Origin: Planctomycetota bacterium
GTDB lineage: Bacteria > Planctomycetota > UBA1135 > GCA-002686595
DNA length: 64,000 bases
Assembly (NCBI GenBank): GCA_021413885.1
Contig: JAIOPM010000032.1
Span: 62,001 to 126,000 of the forward strand
Direction: 5' to 3'
Shown here: piece after piece, positions 9,464 through 19,765 of the stretch
Layout: the number at the start of each line of letters is the position of its first letter
Position numbering within the stretch: position 1 is the first letter of the stretch
Position numbers and translations under genes: made by a program
Notes under the pieces: model-generated
Told to the model about the DNA's origin: nothing
What the model saw: the letters and a program-made list of their open reading frames with translations, nothing else
Databases searched by the model: none

Positions 9464-12150
9464 GAGGTTTGCTCACCATCTTCGGAACGCTCGCGCTCGC
9501 GAGCCTCGCCGCCGCCCAAGTCGCGACCGTCGACGAGAGCGCCTACTACCGCGTCGACTACCTGACGCCGCCCGACGGCGCGCGCGTCGAAGTCGGCGGC
9601 ATGGACTTCCTGCCCGACGGGCGTCTCGTCGTCAGCACGCGGCGCGGCCAAGTCTGGCTCGTGTCGAATCCCCTCGCGGCCGATCCGCGCGACGCGAAGT
9701 TCCAGCTCTTCGCCGAAGGCCTGCAAGAAGGTCTCGGCCTCTCGGTGATCGACGGCGCGATCTACTTGCTGCAGCGCAGCGAACTCTCGATCCTGCGCGA
9801 CACCGACGGCGACGATCGCTGTGATCGCATCGACACGGTCTGCGATCGTTGGGGCGTCTCCGGCCACTACCACGAGTTCGCGTTCGGCCTGCCGCGCGAC
9901 GCGGCGGGCAACTTCTTCGTCTCGCTCAACGTCTCGTTCGGCGATCCGCAGTGGTGGCACGGACGTTCGACGGTCCCCTACCGCGGTTGGGTCGTGCGCG
10001 TCGCGCCGGACGGAACGCTGACGCCGTGGGCGTCGGGCTTCCGCAGTCCGTGCGGCATCGGCACCAACGCCGAGGGCGATCTCTTCGTCACCGAGAACCA
10101 AGGCGATTGGATGCCGGCGTGCCCGCTCTTCCACATCGAACAAGGCGGCTTCTACGGACATCCCGCGTCGTTGAATTGGACCGACGAGTACCGTCGCGAT
10201 TCGAAGAAGGCGAGCGACACCGAGCCGCCGACCAACCCGCGCAAACCCGCGGCACTCTGGATTCCGTACGACTGGTCGCGCTCCGCCGCGCAGATGGTGC
10301 CCGACACGACGGGCAAATTCGGACCTTTCGAGAAGCAACTCTTCATCGCCGAGCTCACCAACGGTCTCGTCTTGCGCGCGGACCTCGAAAAAGTCCAAGG
10401 CGTCTACCAAGGCGCGGTCTTCCCGTTCCGCCAACACGTCGGCTCCGCGGTGCGCTTGAAGTTCGCGAGCGACGGCACGCTCTTCTGCGGCTTCACCGAT
10501 CGCGGCTGGGGCGGTCAAGCTCCCGGCGACGGCGTCGCGCGCGTGCGTTGGACCGAACGGACGCCGTTCGAGATCGAGCACGTCAAGCTCGCCGCCGACG
10601 GCTTCACGTTGACGTTCACCAAGCCGCTCTCGCTCGCCGCCGGTCTGATGCCCGGCGCGTACCACATCCAGTCGTACGACTACGACTATTGGTGGGAGTA
10701 CGGCTCGCCGGTGCGTCGCGCGAAGGCACATGTACCGAAGACGATCGCGATGAGCGCCGATCGCAAGTCGTTGATCCTCGGCGGACTCGGGCTCGAGCCC
10801 GGGCGCGTCGTGCGGATGTCGATCGATGCGGTGACGGACGCGGACGGCGCGCCGCTCCTGCACAACGAATTCGCGTACACGATCAATCAACTCGTCGACG
10901 GACCGAAGAGCGACGCGCTGGTCGCGAAGCGCGTCGATCCGCCGGTGGTGCGCGAGCGTTGGGAGGAAGGCATGCTCTTCCTCACCAGCGGCGACGCGCT
11001 CGATTCGTGGAAGGGCGCCGGCTGGAGCGCGGTGCACAAGCTCGAGCTCGACGCTTCCGCGCCGAGCAAGCTCGTCGCCGAACTTCCGAAGCCCGATTCG
11101 AAGGAACGCGCCGAGATCCTGACCAACGCCGGTGCGACTGAGATGCACGACCTCGTCAGCCGCTATGCGTTCGGCGACATCGATCTGCACGTCGACTTCC
11201 TGTTGCCGCAGGACGGAAACTCGGGCGTGTACTTGATGGGCCGCTACGAAGTGCAACTGCGCGATTCGGCGAACAAGAAGGAGCTCGCTCCCTCCGACTG
11301 CGGCGGCATCTACGAAGGCGAAGGCTTCCCCGGCTCCGCGCCGCTCTTCCAGGGTTATCGCGGCGCGGGCCAATGGCACGGTCTCGACATCCGCTTCCGC
11401 GCGCCGCGCTTCGACGCGAGCGGCAAGAAGATCGCGAACGCGAAGTTCGAACGCGTGATGATCGACGACGTGCTCTTGCAGGAGAACGTCGACGTCCCGG
11501 GTCCGACGCAGGGCGGCGACGCCGTCGAAGTGCCGTTCGCTCCGTTGCGTCTACAAGGCGATCACGGCCCCGTCGCGTTCCAAGGCGTTCGCGTGCGCGC
11601 GAAGGACAGCCCGCGCGACGACGCCGGTTGGAGCAAGGTCTTCAACGGCCGCAACCTCGACGGCTGGCGCATCTCCGACGACGGCAAGTGGCGCGTCGAG
11701 AACGGCACGATCGTCGGGTCGGGCTCGGCGAGCCACCTCTTCAGCCCGAGGAGCGACTACAAGAACCTCGAGTTCCGCGCGAAGGTGAAGATCTCCGACG
11801 GCGGCAACTCTGGCATGTACTTCCGCGCCGCCTACGGTCCGGGTTGGCCGGCCGGTTACGAGGCGCAGATCAACGCGACCTACCCGCCGGATCCGCAGCG
11901 CACGGGCTCCTTCTACAACTACGACTCGCTGAAGACGCGCCTGGTCCCGCCCGACATCTGGTTCACCGAGCACATCACCTGCCGCGACGAACCCGAAGGC
12001 GTGCACGTGACGATCGCGCTCAACGACATCGTCGTCGTCGATGCGTTCGACAAGGAACGCAGGTTCGCGTCAGGTCATGTCGCTCTCCAACAACATCACG
12101 ACGGTTCGACAGTGACGTTCAAGGACGTCGAGGTGAGGGAGCTGCCGTAG
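9460..12150 (+). CDS. Secreted beta-propeller (sorbosone-dehydrogenase-like) with two DUF1080 domains
   Basis: 896 residues starting at the ATG inside the ATGA overlap; an AAGGAG Shine-Dalgarno sits 8 nt upstream. Signal peptide 1-19 (ending AAAQ). Residues about 30-400 form a six-bladed propeller of the soluble glucose/sorbosone dehydrogenase-like kind ('GGMDFLPDGRLVVSTRRG', 'FRSPCGIGTNAEGDLFVTENQG'). Two DUF1080 (3-keto-disaccharide hydrolase, concanavalin-like) domains follow at about 555-720 and 730-896; the second has the typical FNGRNLDGWRI and SGMYFRA signatures. DUF1080 proteins act on 3-keto-glycosides or bind sugars. Together with the upstream cytochrome c this suggests periplasmic sugar oxidation and cleavage. 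The frame is also open upstream, but only as antisense or overlap. Confidence 0.85.
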   Translation: MRGLLTIFGTLALASLAAAQVATVDESAYYRVDYLTPPDGARVEVGGMDFLPDGRLVVSTRRGQVWLVSNPLAADPRDAKFQLFAEGLQEGLGLSVIDGAIYLLQRSELSILRDTDGDDRCDRIDTVCDRWGVSGHYHEFAFGLPRDAAGNFFVSLNVSFGDPQWWHGRSTVPYRGWVVRVAPDGTLTPWASGFRSPCGIGTNAEGDLFVTENQGDWMPACPLFHIEQGGFYGHPASLNWTDEYRRDSKKASDTEPPTNPRKPAALWIPYDWSRSAAQMVPDTTGKFGPFEKQLFIAELTNGLVLRADLEKVQGVYQGAVFPFRQHVGSAVRLKFASDGTLFCGFTDRGWGGQAPGDGVARVRWTERTPFEIEHVKLAADGFTLTFTKPLSLAAGLMPGAYHIQSYDYDYWWEYGSPVRRAKAHVPKTIAMSADRKSLILGGLGLEPGRVVRMSIDAVTDADGAPLLHNEFAYTINQLVDGPKSDALVAKRVDPPVVRERWEEGMLFLTSGDALDSWKGAGWSAVHKLELDASAPSKLVAELPKPDSKERAEILTNAGATEMHDLVSRYAFGDIDLHVDFLLPQDGNSGVYLMGRYEVQLRDSANKKELAPSDCGGIYEGEGFPGSAPLFQGYRGAGQWHGLDIRFRAPRFDASGKKIANAKFERVMIDDVLLQENVDVPGPTQGGDAVEVPFAPLRLQGDHGPVAFQGVRVRAKDSPRDDAGWSKVFNGRNLDGWRISDDGKWRVENGTIVGSGSASHLFSPRSDYKNLEFRAKVKISDGGNSGMYFRAAYGPGWPAGYEAQINATYPPDPQRTGSFYNYDSLKTRLVPPDIWFTEHITCRDEPEGVHVTIALNDIVVVDAFDKERRFASGHVALQQHHDGSTVTFKDVEVRELP

Positions 12151-12163
12151 TTAGACGCGTACC

Positions 12164-12287
12164 GGCGTACCGAGTCAGGTGACGTTCCACCGGGTTACCC
12201 GTCCTGGGCGTGGGTGATGCAGGGCAACGGAGGTGATCGGGGCGCGTCGCGGTCTACCCGGTGGAAAGTCACCTGACTCGGTACGCC
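12164..12287. repeat. 124-bp imperfect palindrome (REP/MITE-like element)
   Basis: The two 32-nt arms, 12164-12195 and 12256-12287, are inverted copies with a single mismatch (31/32), separated by 60 nt. The arm reads GGCGTACCGAGTCAGGTGAC at its outer end. It lies between a stop codon and a terminator, contains no gene, and its 60-nt centre has no long self-complementarity. The size and outer-arm design fit a REP-type or miniature transposon-like unit moved by a transposase elsewhere. No second copy was seen in this window. Confidence 0.75.
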
Positions 12288-12322
12288 GCGAGGCCGGTCG
12301 CCTCTCGGCAACCGGCCTCGCG
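12287..12322 (+). terminator. Rho-independent terminator
   Basis: A 12-bp perfect stem (12287-12298 with 12311-12322), a 12-nt loop, then AGTTTT on the plus strand. It abuts the palindromic element and sits 137 bp past the stop of the propeller/DUF1080 gene. The opposing gene ends at 12349, but on the minus strand the T-tract is missing, so it mainly serves the plus strand. Confidence 0.6.
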
Positions 12323-12348
12323 AGTTTTCAGCAGCGAGTCGCGTCGCG

Positions 12349-13740
12349 TCAGGGAACGATCGTCACCTGCGTCGCATCGGACAGGTCGAAGAACGCTCCG
12401 CCCGCGGCGAGGTCGCGGAACCAACATTGGAAGCGCCACACGCCGGGCGTGAGCCCGAGCGCGACGAGGTCCGGTGTGATCGTCGCGACGTTCCCGCTCG
12501 CCGCTTGCGGCGGCGGAATGCGCTGGATGCCTCCGCCGACGCAGAGCGTGCCGTTGCCGAACGGCAACGAGACTTTGCCCGGTCCGTAGAGGAAGAGGCA
12601 CGGCGCGTTCGGCACCGGCCTCGCCGACAACGTCAACGCGTTCTGGGCGAGGCTCTTCGAGCCGCTGAAGCTGATGTGCGCGCCGCTGCCGGTCGAGTTG
12701 ACGTGCGCGACGCAGTAGTTGCCGTCGCCGGTCGTGACCTTGCTCTCCCAAATCGATTCGCCGGGGCTGAAGCCGCTGCCGCCGTTCTCGAGGATCACGT
12801 CGGTCGCAACCAACGCCCCCACCCCGTTCTGCCCGGCCGAGTACGCACGCAACTCGTCCGGCACGTCCGTCAGAACGACCGCCTCGCCGAGCGCGTCGCA
12901 CCACACGCCGCCGTTCAGATCGATCGCCTGCGGATCGGCCCACGTGTTGTACGCGAGGGTCACGGGATCGAGCTCGCCCAAGCGATGCGTCGGACCGAAC
13001 GCGCCGGTCGCCATCGTGAGCAGCAACTTGCCGTTCGGCAGAGTGTCGAGGCTCATCACGTCGTGGAAGCTCGACGCGAAACTGTTGCACTCGATCGGAC
13101 CGGCGAGTTTCGTCCCGTCGGCGGTGAGCGGCAGACGAAACGCGCTCGGGCCCGAAGACGCGCAGTGGTGCGTCGACCACCACGGACTGGTCGTGCCGAT
13201 CAGCGCGTTGGTCGGCGCGTGGTAGACGATGTGCTCGAGCTGGCAGTCGAGCGGCACGCCCGACGCGTCGAGCAACGTGTGACTCACGCCGTTCGCATCG
13301 AGCCAGCGGATGTACCAAGGACCGCTGCCGGTCAGGCTGTGCTCCTGGAAGAAGATCCGTCCGTCGCCGGTCGCGCAGAAGGCGTCGAGGTACTTGCCCT
13401 CGAAGCCGGGCAGGTGCTCGGTGGAACCATCGTGGCGGAGCAGGCGAATCTTGTAGGCGCCCGGAAGTTCCGACGCGAGCGAGAGGCAAGTGATGAAACC
13501 GCCGCGGTAGGAATCGAAAGCCATGCGGCCCCAGAGCGTGCCGTCGGTGAAGCCCGACAGGAGCTCGACGCCGTGACCGGTCACCGGATCGATGCGGAAG
13601 AGCGCATTCTGGTTGGTGCCCGGATGCGGCGCGCGGACGAGGAGTTCGCCGTCGGCCCAAGGTCCGGTCTGAGCGAAGGTCAGGCTCGCGCAGGCGGCGA
13701 ACGCGGCGACGGCGTGGACGAAGCGGAAGGGTGTCGACAT
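12349..13740 (-). CDS. Secreted propeller-like protein with planctomycete-type C-terminal domain
   Basis: 463 residues from the ATG at 13740, which opens a signal peptide (residues 1-22, ending LTFAQ); 46 further codons upstream are in frame but not signal-like. The middle has weak propeller-type repeats (LFRIDPVTGHGVELLSGF, HRLGELDPVTLAYNTW) as in secreted proteins that read like 'timeline' or sensor propellers. The last 110 residues match a domain I know from planctomycete secreted proteins: a 'lypG...lPFGNGTLCVGG.iqR' strand, a 'PGVWRFQCWFRD' segment and a closing 'FDLSDATQVTI'. This end module is probably for surface retention or folding; no enzyme motif is visible. Confidence 0.75.
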   Translation of the reverse strand: MSTPFRFVHAVAAFAACASLTFAQTGPWADGELLVRAPHPGTNQNALFRIDPVTGHGVELLSGFTDGTLWGRMAFDSYRGGFITCLSLASELPGAYKIRLLRHDGSTEHLPGFEGKYLDAFCATGDGRIFFQEHSLTGSGPWYIRWLDANGVSHTLLDASGVPLDCQLEHIVYHAPTNALIGTTSPWWSTHHCASSGPSAFRLPLTADGTKLAGPIECNSFASSFHDVMSLDTLPNGKLLLTMATGAFGPTHRLGELDPVTLAYNTWADPQAIDLNGGVWCDALGEAVVLTDVPDELRAYSAGQNGVGALVATDVILENGGSGFSPGESIWESKVTTGDGNYCVAHVNSTGSGAHISFSGSKSLAQNALTLSARPVPNAPCLFLYGPGKVSLPFGNGTLCVGGGIQRIPPPQAASGNVATITPDLVALGLTPGVWRFQCWFRDLAAGGAFFDLSDATQVTIVP

Positions 13741-13852
13741 GGTGAAGGCTCGCGAAGGGTCTTTGGTGAGGAGGGACACCCTTGCCATGCGGAGCCCGGC
13801 CGGAGCGTTACAGGACGAGCGCGATTTCGGCGCGCGGCGACCACGGAATGGG

Positions 13853-14251
13853 TCAGGCAGTTCCCGGTCCGACCGCAAACTCGCGCGCCACGATGTCGAT
13901 CCTTCCCGGAACGGCGAAGCCGAATTCGAAGTGTAGGAACCCGTCGAGCGAGCCCCAGCGGTTCTTCACGGCCATCGACCGGAACCAATCGGGCAGAGCG
14001 GTGTGGCACTCTGCGTCGGACACGTGGTCCGAGCCATAGCGCTTCTCCACGAGATCCACGTCGACGTGCACATAGTGCGCGTCACTGAACACGACTTCGA
14101 TAGGTTCGAGGTACTCACCGGTAGGAGCCTGGAATCGTGTCACGAGACACACCTGCTCTTCCTCGCCTCGACGTCGAATCGACACTCCGATGAGCTTCGA
14201 GTCGTGCCACCCCAAGGCATCGAAGCGCTCGACAATGTTGTCGTTGACCAT
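13853..14251 (-). CDS. Small uncharacterised protein downstream of sigma factor
   Basis: 132 residues from the ATG at 14251; the longer frame upstream is antisense of the sigma gene. It begins 8 bp after the sigma-factor stop, so it is probably on the same transcript. The protein is soluble with no signal or membrane segment. It opens with WHDSKLIGVSIRR, a 'hDs.l..i.i' strand pattern seen in small beta-rich proteins, and is acidic in the middle. It does not look like a classical anti-sigma factor (no zinc His/Cys motif, no membrane helix). Function unknown. Confidence 0.65.
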   Translation of the reverse strand: MVNDNIVERFDALGWHDSKLIGVSIRRRGEEEQVCLVTRFQAPTGEYLEPIEVVFSDAHYVHVDVDLVEKRYGSDHVSDAECHTALPDWFRSMAVKNRWGSLDGFLHFEFGFAVPGRIDIVAREFAVGPGTA

Positions 14252-14259
14252 CGTTGGAC

Positions 14260-14856
14260 TCAGCCCTCGCCGCTCTCCTTGAGCAACGTCGACAACCGCG
14301 CCATCGCGCGGAACAGAAGGGCGCGCACGGCCTCCTCCGTCTTCCCCATCTGCTCGCCGATCTCGGCGCGCGAGAGGCCGACGAAGTGCGCGAGAGCGAC
14401 GACCTCGCGATGCTCGGGCGTCAGTTGATCGAACGCCGTCTCGACGCGACGAATCTCTTCGGCGCGAGCGACGTGACGGCTCGGCGTCGAAACGCTCTTG
14501 TAGCAATCGAAGAGCGCGTCGATCCCCGACTCGGGCGCGTGCTCGACCGCCGCGCGTTTCTGCGCGCCCCAGTACGCAAGTCGGTTCGCGATCTTGCGTT
14601 CGGCGGTGATGAAGAGCCAATGCTTGAACGCGCCGTCGGTCGGGTGCTGGAAACGCTCGCGGTGCGTCAGGATCTCGCGGCACACCGACTGCACGAGATC
14701 GGACGACGATTCGTGCGCGCGCAGCGGCGCGCCCATGCGAACGCGCACGAACGCGCGCAACGCGGGCAAGTGGAGCTCGAGCAGCTCCTCGATCGCCCGC
14801 TCGTCCCCCGCCGCCGCGCGTTCGGCCAACGCGCGGATGTCGAGCTTCTCCGTCAT
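14260..14856 (-). CDS. RNA polymerase sigma-70 factor, ECF-type
   Basis: 198 residues. Sigma region 2 spans about 30-95 (HESSSDLVQSVCREILTHRERF, then FKHWLFITAERKIANRLAYW, the -10 recognition helix) and region 4 spans about 135-195, with the helix-turn-helix LSRAEIGEQMGKTEEAVRALLFRAMARL. Region 3 is absent, as in ECF sigma factors. A Shine-Dalgarno GAGG lies upstream of the ATG. The gene faces a large Ser/Thr kinase across a 65-bp gap; sigma-kinase pairs like this are frequent in planctomycetes, where the kinase may control the sigma factor. That link is inferred, not shown. Confidence 0.88.
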   Translation of the reverse strand: MTEKLDIRALAERAAAGDERAIEELLELHLPALRAFVRVRMGAPLRAHESSSDLVQSVCREILTHRERFQHPTDGAFKHWLFITAERKIANRLAYWGAQKRAAVEHAPESGIDALFDCYKSVSTPSRHVARAEEIRRVETAFDQLTPEHREVVALAHFVGLSRAEIGEQMGKTEEAVRALLFRAMARLSTLLKESGEG

Positions 14857-14877
14857 GGCAGCGCGTCCCTCGTCGTC

Positions 14878-14883
14878 ATTGTA
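14878..14883 (-). promoter_or_regulatory. Possible -10 element of the sigma-factor promoter
   Basis: On the minus strand the 65-bp divergent gap contains TACAAT about 22 nt upstream of the sigma ATG, the only AT-rich hexamer there. No matching -35 box is seen at the usual spacing, so this is weak. Confidence 0.25.
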
Positions 14884-14921
14884 GGCTGAACGCGTCCCGC
14901 ACCCGCACGTTCGAGATCCGC

Positions 14922-17852
14922 GTGAGCCCCGATCCCAGACCGTCCGACTCGAACGAAATCGAAGACCTGGTCGTCGAGTGCTTGGGCCGCCTCGAGGACG
15001 AAGGCCCGGCCGCGATCGACGCCCTCTGTCGCGCGCATCCGGCGCTCGCCGACGAATTGCGTTCGCGCGTCGAGCTTCTCGCTCGCGCCGGCCTCTCGCC
15101 GCTCGCGCGCGGCGCCGACGAGTTCCCCGCGACGCTCGGCGACTTCCATCTCGAACGCCGCCTCGGCGCCGGCGGCATGGGCGTCGTGTTCCGCGCGACG
15201 CAGGTTTCGCTCGGCCGCGCGGTCGCGCTCAAGTTGATCCATCCGACCGAGCTCTACTTCCCCGGCGCGCGCGAGCGCTTTCGCCGCGAGGTCGAGACCG
15301 TCGCCCAGCTCCAGCACCCGAACGTCGTCCCTATCTACGCGGTCGGCGAGGAACGCGGCGTGCCGTACTTCGCGATGGAGCTCGTCGAGGGTGCGTCGCT
15401 CGCCGATGTCATCGAGGCGTTGAAGGGTCGCAATCCGAGCGAGCTCGAAGGCGCGGCGATCGGACGCGTGCTCGCCGAGCGCGCGGGTGCGGAGCCCGAG
15501 AGTTCAGCCGTCTGGAGCGGTAGCTGGATCGACGCCGTCCTGCGCATCGCGCGCGAAGCGGCCGAAGCGCTCGAGTACGTCCATCGCCGCGGCGTCGTGC
15601 ACCGCGACATCAAGCCGTCGAACGTGATGCTGACGCGCGCGGGCCGCATCCTGCTCGTCGACTTCGGGCTCGCTCGCGGCAAGAGCGACGCGAAGCTGAC
15701 GCGCACCGGCTCGCAACTCGGTTCGCTCGCGTACATGGCGCCCGAGCAACTCCAAGGCGCGGAGGTCGACGCGCGCGCGGACGTCTATGCGCTCGGCGCG
15801 GTCGTCTACGAGCTCGTCGCGCTGCGCCCCGCGTTCCACGGCGCGCACCTGACCGAGCTCCAACGCGCGATCGCGGCCGGCGAGAAGGCGAAGCTCTCGA
15901 CGCGCAACCGTGACGCGAGCGACGCGCTCGAGACGGTCCTCGCAAAGGCGATGGCGGTCGAGCCCGAGCGCCGCTACGCGTCGGCCGCGGACTTCGCGCG
16001 CGACCTCGACAACTTGCTCGCGCGCCGCCCGATCGAAGCGCGCCGCGCCGGTCCGGTCGAACGTGTTCGTCTGTGGGCCGCGCGGAGTCCGGCGGAGGCG
16101 ACCGCGGCCGCGCTCGGCCTCTTGCTCTTCGTCGGCGCACCGACGGTGATCGCGTGGCGCGAAATTCGGGCTCGCGGCGCGTTGGAGGAGAAGCAGACGC
16201 AACTCACCGGCGCACTGAAATCGGCCGAGACCGCGAACGTCGCGCTGCAAGAGAAGCAGACCGAATTGACGCAGGCCTTCGAAGCAACCCAACGCGAACG
16301 CGACGTCGCCGAAGCGAACTTTCGCGCCGCGATGGACGCCGTCGATCGCATGTTGACTCGCGTCGGCGATCGCGTGTTGCGGCAGGTGCCACAGATGGAG
16401 CTCGTGCGCCGCGACTTGCTCAACGATGCGCTCGAGTTCTGCCAACGCTTCCTCGAGACGCACTCGGGCGACGCGGCGTTGCGTGTCGAGACCGCGATGG
16501 CGCGCGCGCGCGTCGCCGACATCCACGCGTCGCTCGGCGACTACGACCGAGCGCGCGACGAGCTCACGGCCGCCGTCGCCGAGTACGACGGCCTGCTCAC
16601 CGAAACGCCCGACGACGACATCGTCCTGCGCAAGTCGATCGAGGCGCGCACGTTGCTCGCCCGCCTCTTGCGTATCCGCCGCGATGGAGCCGGCGCCGAC
16701 GCGGCGATCCGCCGCGCGCTCGACGATCTGCCGAAGTTGCGCACGGTCTCCGAACGCGACCGACACTTGCTCGCGGCGCGCTTGCAACTCGAGGTCGCGC
16801 AGCTCGAGATCGCGAACGGCAAGGTGATCGAGAGCCGCGACGCATTCGCCGCGGCGGCGAAGGAGCTCGACGGCCCCGACTCCGATCCGAACGATCGCGT
16901 CGCGCGCCAACTCCTGGTGCAGATCCACTCGCGCTCCGGCGGCGCGGCGAGCGACCTCGCGACCCGCGCCGATCCCGAGCAATGGTTGGAGATCGCGCGC
17001 ACCGAGATGAAGGCCGCGGTCGAGCTCGCGGAAGCGCTGATCGCCGAACACGGCGACCTGCAGATGCGCTCTGACCTCGTCGACGCGCTCGGCGACATCG
17101 GCCTCACGTACGTGCGTCAAGGTCGGCCTGCGGAAGCGGAGCCGTGGCTCGCGCGCGCGATCGCGGAGGGCGAGAAGCTCGCGCGCGATTTCCCCGGCAT
17201 CGTCGACCACGCGTCGGATCTCGCGCAGGCGCTGTCGATGTACGGCTACGTGCTCGGCGAGTTGGGCCGCAACGACGACGCGCTCGCCGCGTTGCGCCGC
17301 GGCGTCGACATCGGCGCGCGGCTGGTCGACGACCATCCGGAGCTCTTCCAAGCGCGCGTGCGTTCGGCGAGCCAACGCGCGAACCTGGGTTGGCGCGAGC
17401 TCGAGCTCGGTCGCAACGACGACGGCGTGCACGACATCGAGACCGCGGCCGAAACGATCCGCGCCGCGCGCGCCGCGCAACCGAACGACGAAGAGACGCG
17501 CGGCATCGCCGCGACGCTCTTGTTGATGGTCGCGCGCGCGGAGCTCGCGCAGTCGAAGCCCGAAGCTGCGGTCGCCGCCGCGCGTGAAGCGCAGCAATGC
17601 GGCGTCGGCCCCGTGCAGATGCCGTACTTCTCGCAGTACCTCGTCCAAGCCTCCGACGCGGTGCGCGCGGATGGAGAGCGCGACGCGGCCGAGCGCGAGC
17701 GGCTCGCCGATCAATGGCTCGACGAAGCGGTCGACGCGTTGGCCGCGGTCGCCGGGCACGGGCTCGATCCCGCGGTGCTCGACGATCCGGCGCTCGCGCG
17801 CTTGCACGACCGCGAAGGTTGGAAGCGGCTCGAGAACGCGCTGGCCGAGACG

Positions 17853-17861
<9 letters not shown>
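14922..17861 (+). CDS. Ser/Thr protein kinase with membrane segment and repeat-rich C-terminus
   Basis: 979 residues from a GTG. The kinase domain covers about 73-365: Gly-loop GAGGMG at 82-87, catalytic Lys104 (VALK), HRD at 227-229, DFG at 248-250 and APE at 273-275, all intact, so it should be active. A roughly 35-residue insert lies before the HRD helix. A membrane helix follows at about 393-411, then a coiled coil (ALEEKQTQLTGALKSAE repeated) and a TPR-like helical array to the end. This is the Hanks-type kinase layout common in planctomycetes. Divergent with the sigma factor; its stop overlaps the end of the convergent methyltransferase gene by 9 bp. Confidence 0.93.
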
Positions 17862-18319
<458 letters not shown>

Positions 18320-18323
<4 letters not shown>

Positions 18324-19741
18324 GGCGTTCTTCCCAGTCGTTTCCAGAGATGGAGGCTCGCGAGCGAGCGGTAAGGCGCGAACGGAGCGAGCAGTGCGAG
18401 CGTGCGTTCGTCGTCGGGGCGTGCGTCGAGCTCGAAGAACTCGTGCAGCGAACGCGCGAGCCCGACGTCGCCGAGCGGCACGCAATCCGCGAAGCCGCAG
18501 CCGAACATCAGCAACGATTGCACCGACCAAAGCCCAAGACCGCGCACTGCGCCGAGTTCGCGCGCGGCGCGTGTGAACGACGCGTGCGGCAACGCCTCGA
18601 AGTCGAGCGTTCCCGCGACGAGCGCGCGCGACGCGTCGATCAGGAATTCGGCCTTGCGCCGCGAGAAGCGCAGGCGCTCGAGCTCGGCGTGCTCGACTTC
18701 CGCGAGCTGCGCCGGCGTCGGATGCGCGGCGCGTGTGCCGTCGAGCTTCGTGCCCGCGCGCAACACCAGGTCGCGGCGACACGCGAAAGCGAACGCGAGG
18801 TTGACCTGTTGTGCGACCACCGTGCGCACGAACGCCTCGAAGACGCTCGGGCTGCGCGGCACGCGCATGCCTTCACGGCCGCCGATCAGCGGGACGAAAC
18901 GTCGTTGGCGGCGCACACGGCGCTCGAACGCATCCGGCGGCGCGCCGAGCGCGAGCAAACGCGCGGCGAGCGCGTGCACGGTGACCAGCGCTTCGCGCGA
19001 CGGAGCTCGCGAACTCTCGACGCGCACACGGACGCGACCGCCGGCGTGTTCGAGCACGACCAACGCCGGACGTCCGTCGACGAGCTCGACGCGTTCTAGC
19101 CGCGCGCCGATCAAACGCTCGGTCGGACTCTCCGGATCGCGACACGCGTGCGCGAACGCGAGGTCCGGCCGCGCGCCGGCGTCGAGGACGAGCTCGAACT
19201 CTCGCTCGCCGACCATGCGCCGGTACTCGCCCGGCGCGAGGCCGGTGCGCGCGCGCAAGTTGTCGTGGAAGGCCGAGAGGCTCTCGAAGCCGACCGCGAA
19301 ACCGATCTCGGCCGCGGAAGCGCGCGTGTCGACGAGCAACGCGCACGCACGCTCGACGCGGGCGCGCGCGAGCAACTCGAGCGGCGACGCGTGGTGGTGA
19401 CGGCGCGCGAGCTCCACCAACTTCGTGACGCCGACTTCACACGCCTTCGCCAACGCCGCGACATCGGGGAACGCGCTCGGATCGACGGCGAGACGCGCGA
19501 CCGCAGCCTCCAACCGCTCGCGATCCGGATCGTGTTCCTTGTAGAAACGATCGGGCCGACAACGCCGGCAAGCGCGCAGCCCCGCGCGTTTCGCCGCGTC
19601 CTCGCCGTCGAAGAACACGACGTTTTCGGGCCGAGGCTTGCGCGCCGAGCACGAAGGCAGACAGTAGATGCCCGTCGTCGTCACTCCCGTGACGAAACGG
19701 CCGTTGCAGCGCGCGTCGCGCGCCAGGAAACGTTCGAGCAT
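18320..19741 (-). CDS. Ada-type regulator fused to AlkA DNA-3-methyladenine glycosylase
   Basis: 473 residues from the ATG at 19741; a GTG at 19762 in frame is an alternative. The Ada zinc domain has Cys27, Cys31, Cys58 and Cys61, with the same spacing as E. coli Ada C38/C42/C69/C72, so the phosphotriester-methyl acceptor is retained. An AraC-type helix-turn-helix follows at about 85-170, then an AlkA N-terminal beta domain and an HhH-GPD glycosylase; the catalytic Asp lies in LGDVGLARSL. The O6-methylguanine acceptor domain of E. coli Ada is missing and is supplied by the coupled downstream gene. Expected to sense methylation, activate its own operon and excise alkylated bases. Confidence 0.93.
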
Positions 19742-19765
19742 CCAATCCCGCGAGAGCTTCACGAC

